A stretch of 64,000 bases of DNA from Isoetes taiwanensis (Eukaryota > Streptophyta > Lycopodiopsida > Isoetales > Isoetaceae), in NCBI GenBank assembly GCA_021234155.1, contig JAJEKV010000023.1, positions 11,229,641 through 11,293,640 on the forward strand, read 5' to 3'. The notes under the pieces were generated by a model. That model worked only from the letters and a program-made list of their open reading frames with translations, did not search any database and had not been told where the DNA came from. Shown one piece after another: positions 1 through 11,125 of the stretch. A program made the position numbers and the translations under genes. Every line of letters starts with the position of its first letter. Position 1 is the first letter of the stretch.

Positions 1-1134
1 TCATGCAATAAGGGTATCAGTGCCATTACTCTATATACGAGTATCTTCCTTGCATGAAAGACGTAAACTATTAGAAGACAATTTTGTATTTCAATATAAG
101 TGGATCTCTTGTACTAATGTTATGAAACTTGCAAAGATATAGAAACAATAACTTTTAATTGGTTGCAACACCACTTCCAATTTTTTTGTGGTATCTTTGG
201 TATTCGACCATTATCCAAATCTACAAATCTATTGATTAGTCATTTGCAAGTTTGCTTCCAATTCTTTTGTGTAATATGCCATTAACCAGGTCCATAATTC
301 TCCAAAGAATCGCTACAATCCTAGAGTCCAAAATTTTCTTGCGCTCATTTGCTCTTTAGGATCATTATCCAAATCTACAAAATTCTGAAGAATCACCACA
401 ATGCCTATTCTAGAGGATAATGGCATTATTAAAATGAGACCATTGGACCCATGTTATGCTCTTCATCATCCCTCTCTTTTCGTCACATCTATCTTGTAAT
501 AGATCCGTAATGATTTTTTGGCATGACTATCGTCAAGGGGACTTCACCTTTAACAACTAGTATATACCACCTTCGTGACTGGTAGGGGATTTTTTTATTG
601 GTTTAGGGGTCCGTTAACGGCCTGGTTGTTATACGAATTTTCCAGAAGGCCACCGTCTTCTGCACGATAGAGGTGGTCGAGCGGGAGATGGCGCTCCCGT
701 ATGGATCCTTCTAGGGGTGTAGGGTATAGGCCTTGAAGACACAAGTTTAATCTTGGACGGGTCTTGTGTTCTTGGTAATTTGGTGGACGAAATTCTTAAC
801 CGTAGATGAAATTGTAGACCGTGGATGAAATTTTCGTGGAAGTTTTTACATATCTTTAAGGTTTATAGACCCATCGTTCATAAATTTTGCAACATTTTGG
901 TTTATAGAATGCAGCCAAGCATCTATTCTTCCATCCATTTTTCGATTTCCTCTGACTCTCATGTGAGTTTCATTTTGCAGGTTAAAGCAAGTTTCTTCCT
1001 TAACAAAGTAGACAAGAGAGCCAAGAGAGCAACCCTGGTCGTTTGAGGTACCCTGGTGGTTTGTTATTTCCATGTACATCTCAGATTTTTTGTTTTTTAA
1101 ACAAAATTCTTAACCTTAGGTGCTTTGTGGGGCC
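1..1134. other. No gene recognised
   Basis: I see no convincing coding region, RNA or repeat array here. The stretch is AT-rich and holds only short open frames without recognisable motifs. A short phrase (attatccaaatctacaaa) occurs twice, near 210 and 365. Confidence 0.5.
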
Positions 1135-1230
1135 ATGTCAATGGAACGTGAAGTGGTGGTTTGTCTTGATTCTGGGAATGGCGAGTTTACTCAGATTGGT
1201 TTTGTCGTAGTGAAAAACAACACATCATTT

Positions 1231-1284
1231 GCTGATTTGAGATGTGAGTTGCTGATTTGAGTTGCTGATTTGAGATGTGAGTTG
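1231..1284 (+). repeat. 33-bp in-frame duplication creating a stop
   Basis: A block (gctgatttgagatgtgagtt) at 1231-1250 recurs at 1264-1283. The offset is 33 bp, so the frame is kept, but the inserted copy reads CTG ATT TGA and places a stop at 1258-1260. Removing the duplication would join FADLRCEL directly to ELDGLEELEG. It is therefore the lesion that separates the natural start from the rest of exon 1. Confidence 0.75.
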
Positions 1285-3792
1285 GAGCTGGATGGGTTGG
1301 AGGAGTTAGAAGGGAAGACTTTTGCTTTTCTTGGTGAAAAGAAGTTGCCACTTTCCAAGAAGCAAGAAGGGAGGCATAAATTTGTAGCAGACCAGATTCT
1401 CATAAAGGTAACAGGTTGTGAAGATCCAAATGTGCATTTTGAAATTGAAGATCATCTCAAGAAAAGACGAAGACTAGTCATTCAGGAGGTTGAGGAAGAG
1501 ATGAATGTAGATGATTATACAAGTGAGTTTGCAGGGGCAGATGGCACAGACAAAGGCAGTCAAGGTTCTAGTGCAACTTGTGAGGAGCCTGAATTTGCAA
1601 GGTTGCTTTCTAAGAAAGCCTCTATAGCTGCAACAAACAGGTGGAAACATGCCTATAGAAAGTATAAAATGAAAATGAAGAATCGAGGTAAAACAGATCG
1701 ATTTGAGCTTATGTCCATGGATGTTAATGGAATGGCAGTTTTCAGCTTATGGTGTGTAGAATGTGACTTGAAATATGGTAAAGGGGGAGAAGATATGATG
1801 TATAATTTTACAGCCCGACACTTGGAAACCAAAGAGCACAAAGATAACTTCCTTAAGCACAGACAAGGTCCTCAAACTTTTCCAGATGTTGAATCAAATA
1901 CTCAAACCAATGAAGGTGTTGTGGCTGAAAATAGGGCAGCAGTGGAGCTTTGCATGTCAACAACAATTGCCCCTTTTATTGAGCAATATCAAGTGAGGTT
2001 TGAGTTATTTCAGGACAGTATAGGAGGCTATGCAAAGAGGGAAGACATTTGCATTACTTGTATGACTTGCAACAGGGCTCTTCTTCTATTTCCAGAGAGA
2101 GGGGATGTAATTGACAATATGAAGGAGCACATTAAAAGTAATAGACATGTTGCTGCCAAACAAAAGAAGGAGAACAAGTCCAATGAACCAAAAAAGGTTG
2201 GCAGGCCAGCAAAGGAAGTTAATGGACCTGGGCAAAAAAACATGCTTTCCTATTTCATCAAAGGTAACAAATTATTGTATAATTTAGTGATGCACATAAA
2301 TCTGTCCCGTTAACATTTTGTTGTCTGCTCCAGCTCCTACAAGCAGTTGTGACGCCGAGACAAGTGCGAGTTCTACAAGTAAGTTAATTGTAGCAACTTT
2401 AGTATTTCATTGTCTCGTTTATCTTTGCATGCGAGATGTATGATTTTTTCCTTCCTGTTTGTTTCATTGTTGTCATAAAACAATTAAAAAAAGCAGGAAA
2501 TGAGTGTTTGGGTTTACTATGTTGGGGTTTCTGGCAATTAGAATATAGGTATGGCACAAAAAAGAGGGACTTGAGGCATTTTCTAGATGATTCCAAGGCA
2601 GGTCAATCTTGGCACTCTGAACCAAAGATAGCAGCAAGTCCCAGATAGGTGATGAGGTGGTTGAGGTCAATGGAACATTACGGCATGTGAGGTGCTGCAG
2701 AGTCAGTGTAGATAGTAAAAGCTTTCCAAACTTCCAATGTTCTTATTGTGCAGCAATTCCCAAAGAGAGGGACTTCCATATGAGAGTATACAGACAAGAT
2801 GAGAAAAAAATAGAGAGAGGTCAACGTGATACAAAGACATGTACAAGGGTAGATTTCCTCATATACACAGAACTGCAAAAAATGGCCAAAGACAGCAGGC
2901 TTGAAAATAGGTTATTGAAGAAAGAATTGACTTCTAGATAAAGAATGTAGCTTTGTCCGTGAAGGTTAGATCTCTACGAGGAAGTTTGAGTGAGTCCATG
3001 AATCGAAAAGATGTGCACAAGTTTTGCAATGATATAAGAGAGGCTCACTCACAAGGAAAATTTGATGGTAAACCAGCCTTGTGGAACTTTCTTACTACCA
3101 TTGCTCAAAATGTTTTAAGACCAGGACATAAGAGACGTTACAACCAGACAACCAAAGAGTTGTTTGAGACCATTAAAATATGGGGTGGAAGGAGGATGCA
3201 TAATTTTTTGACCCTCAATTTCTCTGGTCCTAGTTTATCAACCAAAATGCGGTCCACTAGGAAAAATTTTACTTACAGGGTTGGCATAGTGGAGGAAACA
3301 TTTATTCATTTGGCAAACATATATGCCAAGCACATGGCAGCCCTTGCCTTGAAAGCTGGATGTGTTCCCACTATTGTTGCAGGATGAGACGGTCATAAAG
3401 AGGTCTGTATACTGGAATGCAAAGGAAGATTGTTTAGTAGGGTTCTGTGGCGTTTTGGAGAACCATGCATGTGAACCAAGCTTTAATGTAAAGGTTGGAA
3501 GTGGTGATACAGGTTACAAGAAGATAGTTGATGCTTTTGAGAAGAATATGATAGCACCCTATGCTCGTGTTTTCATTGTAAATCCATTGCATGCACGTCT
3601 TCCGAAGCTTGTCCTAGCCATACAACTAACATGCAACAAATATGTAGCATAATAACATGGGGTTTTCTTTGTGTTTTTGTATGCTTTTCACTAAGGTTTT
3701 CCTATGATTTCGTGATGTATTCAAATGGATGTACTGATGCGTACATCTAGAGTGCACCATTTCTGAGCCATTGATTTTAGCCTTTTTTTTCC

Positions 3793-3970
3793 AATGGTCA
3801 ACAACCAATGGCTCGCAACAAAAGCCCTTTTTTTGTGCGTGTGGTGCATAATGGTCAACAACCAATGGCTCACAACAAAAGCCCTCTTTTTGTGCGTGTG
3901 GTGCATAATGGTCAACAACCAATGGCTCACAACAAAAGCCCTCTTTTTGTGTGTGTGGTGCATAATGGGC
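3793..3970. repeat. 57-bp minisatellite, about 3.1 copies
   Basis: The unit starts aatggtcaacaaccaatggc and recurs at 3793, 3850, 3907 and 3964 with only a few substitutions. Because 57 is divisible by three, open frames of repeated peptides appear on both strands. They have no other sign of coding. The array lies inside the large intron of the transposase-like gene. Confidence 0.9.
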
Positions 3971-4818
3971 ACATGAAGGGCTTGAAGGGCGCATGTAGTG
4001 CAGTTTCCCTGCCAGCAACACATTCTTATCATAACTTTTGATCCAGAGCTCTGTTTGAGATGATTTTTATTGCGTTGGAAAGCTCTCTCCGAGATCTTTT
4101 TGATAGTGTATGATATGGATATGTTTGATTAAGTTATCTATGCTAAAACAGCAATTTTTCGGCCGGGTTTGGTAGGCTTTCACATCCTACCAGCTGATTA
4201 ATATAGGATTGCGCTATTGGATATTGTTTTATGGCTCATTCCGAATGAAGGTTGCAAAAAATTACCATGCATTTTTTAGATTTTGAGGCAATTATTAAAC
4301 AAATTCCAAGGCTTCTAGATCCTTGTGCTAACAAGCAGAAAAGTTTCCCACTTTAGTTTCTCACTACAAGAATCCATGGAGGCCAAAGGCTGCTATTAAA
4401 TTCCAGTTGAAAAATGTTTGTGTATGGGTGTTGCAAACTTTATGACTTTCAGAATAATGGGATCAATCCGCTCTATCTTTATGGTAACTTTTACTTATGT
4501 TCTATTTGTTTTATTGTGATGAAATTCAAAAGCTGGCTGTGTGATGAAAGCCTCAAATGAATTCTAGTTTTTTTTCGGGTTTGAATTCTAAAATTTTTGT
4601 CACACCTGGGGATGTTCCTAAGGCTCCGAAGGGGCAAATTTTTTTTTTTTGCAACACAAACCATTAACATCCAACATATAAAAATTAAATCCCCCAACAC
4701 ATAACAACCATTGACATTAACAACCAACACATAACTACCATTGACATTAATTAACACAATCATTGGGTCCGACATATTTAAATTAAAATCCCCCTTAAAC
4801 CCCCTTTGGTTTGGGTGT

Positions 4819-5068
4819 ATATTCACACGGGGGGTGACGTAGGGCAGCGAGCCCTCATAATTGTATTTTGCACGTCAAAATCAACACCATATAGTATTCC
4901 GCTTGAAATCTTATAGTATTTTGTGAATCTTGTTATATAGTATAGCAAATTTTGTACTTGCATACCCCACAAACGAGGAACTTTACGTACGGTGTAGATT
5001 AAGGAATAAGGGGTGAATATGCCTATCCAACAGCTCTCGTTGCCCGGAGTCACCCCCCGTGTGAATAT
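4819..5068. mobile_element. MITE with 20-bp perfect inverted ends
   Basis: The ends are exact inverted copies: positions 4819-4838 (atattcacacggggggtgac) and 5049-5068. Similarity continues imperfectly inward for about 15 bp more (gggcagcgag against gggcaacgag). The element is about 250 bp with no coding capacity, and a TA target duplication is possible. It sits at the 3' end of the intron of the broken transposase-like gene. The proposed splice acceptor (aatatgaacag) lies directly beside its right end. Confidence 0.8.
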
Positions 5069-7328
5069 GAACAGTTTGACAGTAAAGCCGTGAGAGCTGA
5101 ATGGGAAGAAATAGAAGTTCTGTGGGACAAGAATTTGAGGACAGTTTTGGGGCCATTAATTGGCCATGGCTCGGATGGAGATGCATGTAGATGGTGTTGC
5201 ATAATGGAAGATTACACAAAATTGAAGGATGCAGGAACAAAATTTGCAATCTAGTGGGAAGGTTGGGTTTTTTCTGCAACAAAGAGGAATGATGGCAGCA
5301 TTCAAGGCTTGCATGATCAAGATTTTATACACAACGGAAAGAAACTAATCAATCCACTAGATAATGCAGCTAGGAGGCTATTTTTAGGAGAAGATCTTGT
5401 CACATTGAATGACATTTGGCACGTATTCCATGCTTTCCAAGGAGAGTATGGCCTTCAACTTGGAGATGTAGAAAGGAAGGACAGACAAAATTGGAGGGCA
5501 GCCCAACGGATTACTTCACGAAAGGTTCAATCTTGTCTACGTACACTACAAGATCCATCTAATTCTCCTCCAATGCGGACTTTAGGAACTGAAACCTACA
5601 TTTCAGTTGTGGCCTTATACATTGACATATTCCTATCACCGCATATGGACCTGTGGTCTGTGGTCTCATTCTTCTTAAGGTAATTATTGAGTTTATGCTT
5701 GTGATGGTTTCTTGTTTCTAGTTTTGTTATGTTGTTTCTCACAAGAGTTGTTATGTTTCTTGTTTTCTTTTCTGCATTTTCTTAGGCTGTGGAGGTTGTG
5801 GATAATAAGGCATCCAACGCACACTTTGAAGCAAAACTTCATCAGCTGTGAGTCATTTCTTGACATACAATTGTCATGCCATTTTGCTGTTATGTTGATT
5901 AAGTTTTTCAGTGAAAAGTGCATTGGCATTTATGTTCCCTTGAGTGGCATGGGTTCAGATAGTTGTGAAATTTTTTTTAGTAAGGTGGGAGGCATGATAA
6001 AAAATGAAAGGTCCTACACTGGTGCAGACTTGCTTGAAACAGCAAATGCTTTCAATAGAGTGGCAGAGTTTTAAGCGCTTGGGAAATTGTTGTTCCCTGC
6101 TACACATTTGAAGCAAGAAAACATCTGGCATGTTTTAGAGAAGAAGGCTGGTCCTGATGGTCTGGAAATTACTTGTGATTTAGGAAATTATAGCACAGTA
6201 GACAATTCGGACAAAATTACGTGTGCTTTAAAAGAAGGAATGAGAGAAGCATAGGAGACGTGTTTGAAAGTTGGCATTTGCTGTAAAGAGAAGGGAGTTG
6301 ACAAATGGTGGACGAAGATTACTTTGACAAGAAATACTTCCAACATTTGGATTCGATGGAGTGTGAAGATAAAGATGGAATTGAGACATACATTTGATGC
6401 CATGGTGGATGAGACCAAGCAGCCAGAAATAGTGAAAGTTGTTCAAAGATTTGTGAAGATAGACAATAAAGAAGTATGCAAGTCCACTTTAATCAGTCAG
6501 CTTAATGGAAATCCTTGGCTCTCCAAGGATAGATTAACCAAAGTGAAAAATCATGTTTTGCAAATGGATGAAAAGAATAAGCAAATTAATGCAGCCACTG
6601 CTCTTGGCATTGGATCTGATTGTGCAGTGTTCTTTGAGGTGGAAGCTAAGGCATGTCAAGTTAAGGCAAAGCATGAGGTTTTGAAGGCAACTTGGTACTT
6701 GGGAAGGATTATTAGTATTCGAAAGAAAATTGGTAGAGGGTGGAAAGAAAGTAGGGAGGCAATTGATCTAAGTTCCAGACCTTCTTATTTGGTTGAACTT
6801 AACTTGACATGGTATAACGAACATAATTCTGGAAAAAGAAGTTGGTACACATTTGACCTGTCGGACAATGTCATTGCTTTGGCTAATCTAACTTACAAGC
6901 CAAAATCTGGAACATATGTACTTGATGACCATGACAGATTGCAATTTGAGAGATTTATCGCTGATCAGTCGAAAGGTTAATGTAAACTTGTATTTTATAT
7001 GTGTTCACAATTGCAGGTTTAGAGTTTGTTTAAATGTTTAAAGGTCTGACATATTTAATGGTTTTTTGAATACTTAGGTGGTGGGAAAGAGAAGCAGAGG
7101 GTCACCTGAGCCTTGACCTGAACACAAACAAATCGTACTGCTTGGAGAGTGGTAGAATTTGAACTTTGTTTGATCTGCTTGCTTTGTGGACATGTAGAAA
7201 GGATGTTTCAGATATAGATGTAGAAAGAATGATTTAAATGTCTATTTTGTAATACTTAATATTGCTATGTGTCAAGCGTTTGGAAGTTTAAAGTTGTAAC
7301 CAACAGACCTGCAACAGACCTGCAACAG

Positions 7329-7683
7329 TTTTGTTTGGATCTCTTACATTCTGTTTGGCAAGTGCAAGATGTGCTTCATATATTTGAAGTAAATAAAACC
7401 ATAGTTTCAGTTTTAGTTATGGCCGAATGCATTACATTTTGTTTGGATCTCTTACATTCTGTTTGGCCTGCATCAGACAAAGGCAAGTACACTTTACAGA
7501 AAAGATACCATATTATATTATATTGTATTGAAGACTTTTTTTACAAAAAAACTCGTGCATGCAGAAGCCTTGCACGTTTTTACCCCTGGTTTTTACAGAA
7601 AGATCAAAACAGATTACATAGAGCCGATTATAGAGCCGATTATCTTTGCATGATATAGAGCCGATTATCTTTGCATGATATAG
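7329..7683. repeat. Short direct repeats after the transposase-like gene
   Basis: A 31-bp phrase beginning ttttgtttggatctcttac occurs at 7329 and 7437. A second group at 7618-7683 repeats atagagccgatt three times, the last two followed by atctttgcatga. No coding sense is evident between 7090 and 7980. Confidence 0.7.
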
Positions 7684-7988
7684 CCTGGAGGGGGCATCTG
7701 AAGCAGCACTCGAAGGTAAATGCCATCTGCCTCCATGCTCATCTATAGAAGACGTTCATCAGCAGGATTAACCCGATCAAGCTAGTTTTGCACCTTTTCC
7801 TGGATGGCTGGAAGAGGATGATTCTGCCATAGTCTTTCGGGCAGTGACCTTGGTCCTGGCCATTCCAAAGTAGGGAGGAAAAGAAGCCGACTAGGGGAAT
7901 GATTTAAATGGCAAGGCCGAATAGGAAGCAATGCTCAATATAAAGCAAGGCCGAATATGCCGAATATGGCAATTAATAATTCATTCAA

Positions 7989-8113
7989 TATGGCAATTCC
8001 TTAGTAATATACCACCTTAGTAATATGCCACCTTAGGAATACGGCAATTGTATGGCAATTCCTTAGTAATATACCACCTTAGTAATATGCCACCTTAGGA
8101 ATATGGCAATTGA
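7989..8113. repeat. 62-bp tandem duplication
   Basis: The phrase starting tatggcaattccttagtaat occurs at 7989 and again 62 bp later with one or two differences. Each unit also contains two versions of a shorter phrase (agtaatatgccacc / agtaatataccacc). It is a local AT-rich expansion with no gene. Confidence 0.8.
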
Positions 8114-8535
8114 TAATATGGCATTCATTCAATGGACATTGCATTGACACACTTTGTATAGTCTTTATTTGCCATAGGTTATGATGTTAACCCCCCTTTT
8201 AACCTTCCATTTAATATGGGCTTGTATTTGAATAATCAAACCCCAAACCCCAAACCCCTACAACAAACGAGCTTAGCTAGCTCTTGTAATGACTAAAAAA
8301 ATATTCAAAAAATGATGTGTTACCATATGTGCTACAAGGGCTAGGACTTTTCTTATGGTGTCCTGTATATGTATGGAAAAGGGTATATGGATTGCCAGTT
8401 GGGAATGGAGTACATCTACGGATAAGGGGCCAAAAATTAAAATTCATATGTACGTATGGTTGGGGGGTTTCGCTCGCAAAAAGCCGTATACAGGGGGGTT
8501 TCAGTCGACCCCTTGCACGCACATGCCATATGCTC

Positions 8536-8543
8536 TATATAAA
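8536..8543 (+). promoter_or_regulatory. TATA-box-like motif
   Basis: TATATAAA is followed by a GC-rich stretch (ggggtgaagcccccggg). It could be a relic promoter, for example of a retroelement. No gene start can be tied to it, because the sequence that follows enters a 5'-truncated LINE at about 8690. The block just upstream at 8238-8262 repeats ccccaaa three times. Confidence 0.25.
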
Positions 8544-8689
8544 GGGGTGAAGCCCCCGGGACTATCGTATCTAAGTACAACTCATCACCATATTCAAGTG
8601 CCAGTGCACCATTCAGAAAATGTTTCTTTGCTAGAAGAGCACACTAATACAATCGGTGTTTTTTTATATGTGGAGAACTTTTATACGTG

Positions 8690-9697
8690 ATTGAAGTATG
8701 GGGTCCAGTAGTGTCCCTCATTACCTGGAATGACTTGGAGCGTGTGCAGAAAGCCTTCTTGATGAGCACTAGGGGTGAAGTCCACCGTCCCATATCAAAT
8801 TCTGTTGCAGGAGACGGGTTTCTTGCCTCTTCATAGGGCGGCCCTTGATCGCCAGAAGGTGGTCAATATGGACGATGCTCGTCTCCCAACCTAACTTATA
8901 TCATATCAATGGGGCAGCAGTGCCTCAAGGTGTGCTGGAGGGAAAAGAGAGCTCAATTGTTAACTAGATGGAGTGTGCAAGAGCACAGGTGCATACATGT
9001 GCAAACAGAGACGGACTGCCATAGCTTGAGGCAATATCTTGACATTTGCTTCGTCAGCAAGCTATAGGATGCCAGTGTCCTTGAACAGGTCAAGACATCA
9101 CACTACGAGCGCCACATAAATCCCACATTGGAATGGGGCCTGCAATGCTACTTGCGTACCTGTTGGCCTATGAAAAGGCACAGACTCATTGCCTCCATTT
9201 GCACGGAGGTACACTATCGTCGAATTGAGACGGGTAGATAGATTGTGAGTCGTGCCAGAACAGGCTTTGTCAATGCTGCTAAATGAGAGTCATTGAGGAT
9301 GAATCTCATACCCTTCAAAGCTGCCCAGCATATGATCAAATCCAGACGCGCTATGCTGAGTTGGTCAGCTCTAGCCAGCTGTTACATGTGACATTGAGCA
9401 TGGCTTTCATACGGATGCTGGGATCATATCTTTAGGAGGTCATGGATATGCGAGATCAGCTATGTCCTCGCACGCACACTTGATATGTAAATATACAGAT
9501 ATTTCATGATGATGTATACATGTACAGTTTGACATCATTCTTATTACTGCCACATTTTTTACCTCGAAAACCCTTCAGAGCGGAAGTTTTTTAACCCCGA
9601 TAGTAATAATTTTGTTGCGCTCCTTCATTGGGTCTCATAGGCCGATTGGACTCCGTGGACGATAAAAATCATTCTTTCTTTCTCTCTTTCTTTTTTA
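8690..9697 (+). mobile_element. 5'-truncated LINE, ORF2 3' part (family B)
   Basis: Broken reading frames give the end of a LINE ORF2: VWGPVVSLITWNDLERVQKA near 8697, then RLIASICTEVHYRRIETGR near 9180, then IEDESHTLQSCPAYDQIQ near 9290. The last phrase is the Cys/His segment found at the C-terminus of many LINE polyproteins. Stops and frameshifts are numerous. The 3' untranslated tail from about 9545 contains cctcgaaaacccttc and ends gtggacgataaaaatc followed by a CT-rich microsatellite. The same tail occurs in the copy at 39537-40145. Confidence 0.75.
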
Positions 9698-9699
9698 TG

Positions 9700-10680
9700 A
9701 GTTTTAAATATAAAGGTGAGCATGAGAATAAACAACTGAATGCGTGTCGCTTTTAACTTGTTTACTGTGCTAGAATTTATGTTGCAGTTTCAATGCGAAA
9801 TAAGACTTTGAAGATATCATTGTAAATAAAGCATTACAAAATCCCTCACCCTAATGAATCAGAAAGCATCCTTTTATTCCATTAACTAATAAGTTGCGCA
9901 ACAAAATATTTATGTAGGATAGTGCACAAATTGATGATCATCGTCTCATATCACTTTGATTTAAGCCCTGTAAACAAAAGAAGAATAGATAAGAAGGCTA
10001 GAACTCCCCCACCATAATGAACTAATAAATTGATGATAGTAAGGTTAAGACTATACGAAACTTTGATAAGAGTTGAGCAGCATGCATTTGAAAAAGGCAC
10101 GTTGATCCAGGTTTGGAGAAGGCATTTTGATTGAGCTTCAACCGAGAAGAGGCAATGCCAATAATGCATGAGCATATACCTATCTATGTGATATTACATC
10201 CTGCAATAAATGTACCAAGAAGACATATAGTGTGATGTAATGCGTTGTTCAGGTCTCTTATTGGAGGCTTGTATGCACATTAGAAAAGGCATTGATCCAG
10301 CTTCAGTCCCAAGCGCATAGATATCATGTCAATGCCTCTGAAACAAAATCCCAAACATATGTTAAGGGCATACTTACTGTATTTGATAATATATAAATAT
10401 CATTCTCTCCCGACTGTACCGATACCTGGTGTTGTAATATTATAGTCAATCTTCTGTCTCTATATACTTAAGCAACATGTACTTGATGGTCTACTATCAG
10501 TTGCAATATTACAGTAACTTCTCTCTCTATAGATTAAGCAACAAGTAATTACGTTAAAATGGGTTGCTATTATGCTGGAAGTAATTTAGAGCATCAAAAT
10601 GATGATATGAATGCATTGATCCTTAACTAAAGGATCACAATTTGCACATGGAAAAATCCTAGAGATGCTTGCATTTAACA
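9700..10680. other. No gene recognised
   Basis: AT-rich DNA with short open frames only. Around 10395-10560 a phrase about a poorly conserved 'aatatta.agt...cttct.tctctatag...aagcaac' pattern occurs twice. I see no coding or RNA signal. Confidence 0.4.
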
Positions 10681-10689
10681 AGCCCGACT

Positions 10690-11004
10690 TTTTCTCATTC
10701 CTATTCTTTCTTCTTCTTCGTCTTTCACTGGTTCATTATTTTACTAGTCAATCTAACTTTCTTGGCGTTTCGCTATCACATGAGTAATGGAGTTCGTCAT
10801 TCATGGTGGGATTGGGAAAATCTGATACAAGACCCCATTCTGTTCCTACTCCATCGCCATCAACCGATAGAAATTTTAATACAACCTTCTTTGATCCTGC
10901 TGGAGGAGGAGATCCGATTTCATACTAGCATCTCTTGTGGTTCTTCGGTCATCTGGAGGTCTATATTCCAATTCCGCTGTGAGCGATGTCCAGCCCAGAA
11001 TTGA
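10690..11004 (+). pseudogene. Mitochondrial insert: sdh3-like piece joined to cox1 piece
   Basis: One open frame (about 10690-10840) reads [20 protein letters not shown]. The YH..NG.RH..WD pattern is the signature of the membrane anchor of succinate dehydrogenase (SdhC, plant sdh3). From about 10865 another frame reads [19 protein letters not shown] and, after a stop, HLLWFFGHLEVYI. This is the well known core of cytochrome c oxidase subunit I (cox1). In plants both genes are encoded in mitochondrial DNA, so this looks like mitochondrial DNA moved to the nucleus. The two gene pieces are joined directly, in different frames. Neither is complete and I see no sign of function. Confidence 0.7.
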
Positions 11005-11040
11005 CCAAGGCTACACCTAGGAATGAACATACTCCATTCC

Positions 11041-11125
11041 AGTTAAGGAATAGAATAGAATAGAATAGACTAGAATAGAATAGAATAGAATAGATTTTTC
11101 AACGTCCACGAGGACCAAAAGGCCA
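11041..11125 (-). mobile_element. LINE 3' terminus with (AATAG)n tail
   Basis: Read on the minus strand, the segment gives ttggtcctcgtggacgttga, then aaaa and a (TATTC)n run. This matches the last bases of the family-B LINE 3' tail seen at 9650 and 40105. Only the extreme 3' end is present. It directly abuts the mitochondrial insert. Confidence 0.6.

Larger units (their letters stand above)
1135..7087 (+). pseudogene. Broken multi-exon transposase-like gene
   Basis: A single decayed gene can be followed across six or more exons. The likely start is ATG 1135 (MSMEREVVVCLDSGNGEF). Exon 1 runs to 2263 and carries Cys/His pairs resembling zinc fingers (near 1750-1850 and 2050-2150) and a basic GRPAKE patch. 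GT-AG introns fit at 2264-2333, 2379-2496, 3644-5074 and 5680-5785. Later exons carry the phrases CWGFWQLEYRYG, PKERDFHMRVYR, DETVIKRSVYW, VNPLHARLPKLVLAIQLTCN, GPLIGHGSDGD, HDQDFIHNGKKLINPLDNAA and EIFFSKVGGMI, which I recall from multicopy, transposon-like proteins in many eukaryotes. A last short exon after an intron at about 6976-7077 is possible. Damage: TGA 1258, frameshifts near 2640, 2941 and 3380, an in-frame TAG near 5251, TAA 6072 and TAG 6252. I cannot name the superfamily, and no terminal inverted repeats were found. Confidence 0.55.

Noticed and set aside
690-740. LINE coding fragment (phrase MDPSRGV, similar to a phrase in the LINE at 38.4 kb)
   Set aside because: The shared stretch is seven residues only and no further LINE landmark follows.
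3626-4041. Open frames on both strands made of repeated peptides
   Set aside because: They arise from a 57-bp repeat whose length is a multiple of three; there are no other coding signs.
8238-8262. Interstitial telomere repeat
   Set aside because: The unit is ccccaaa, not the plant telomere unit, and there are only three copies.
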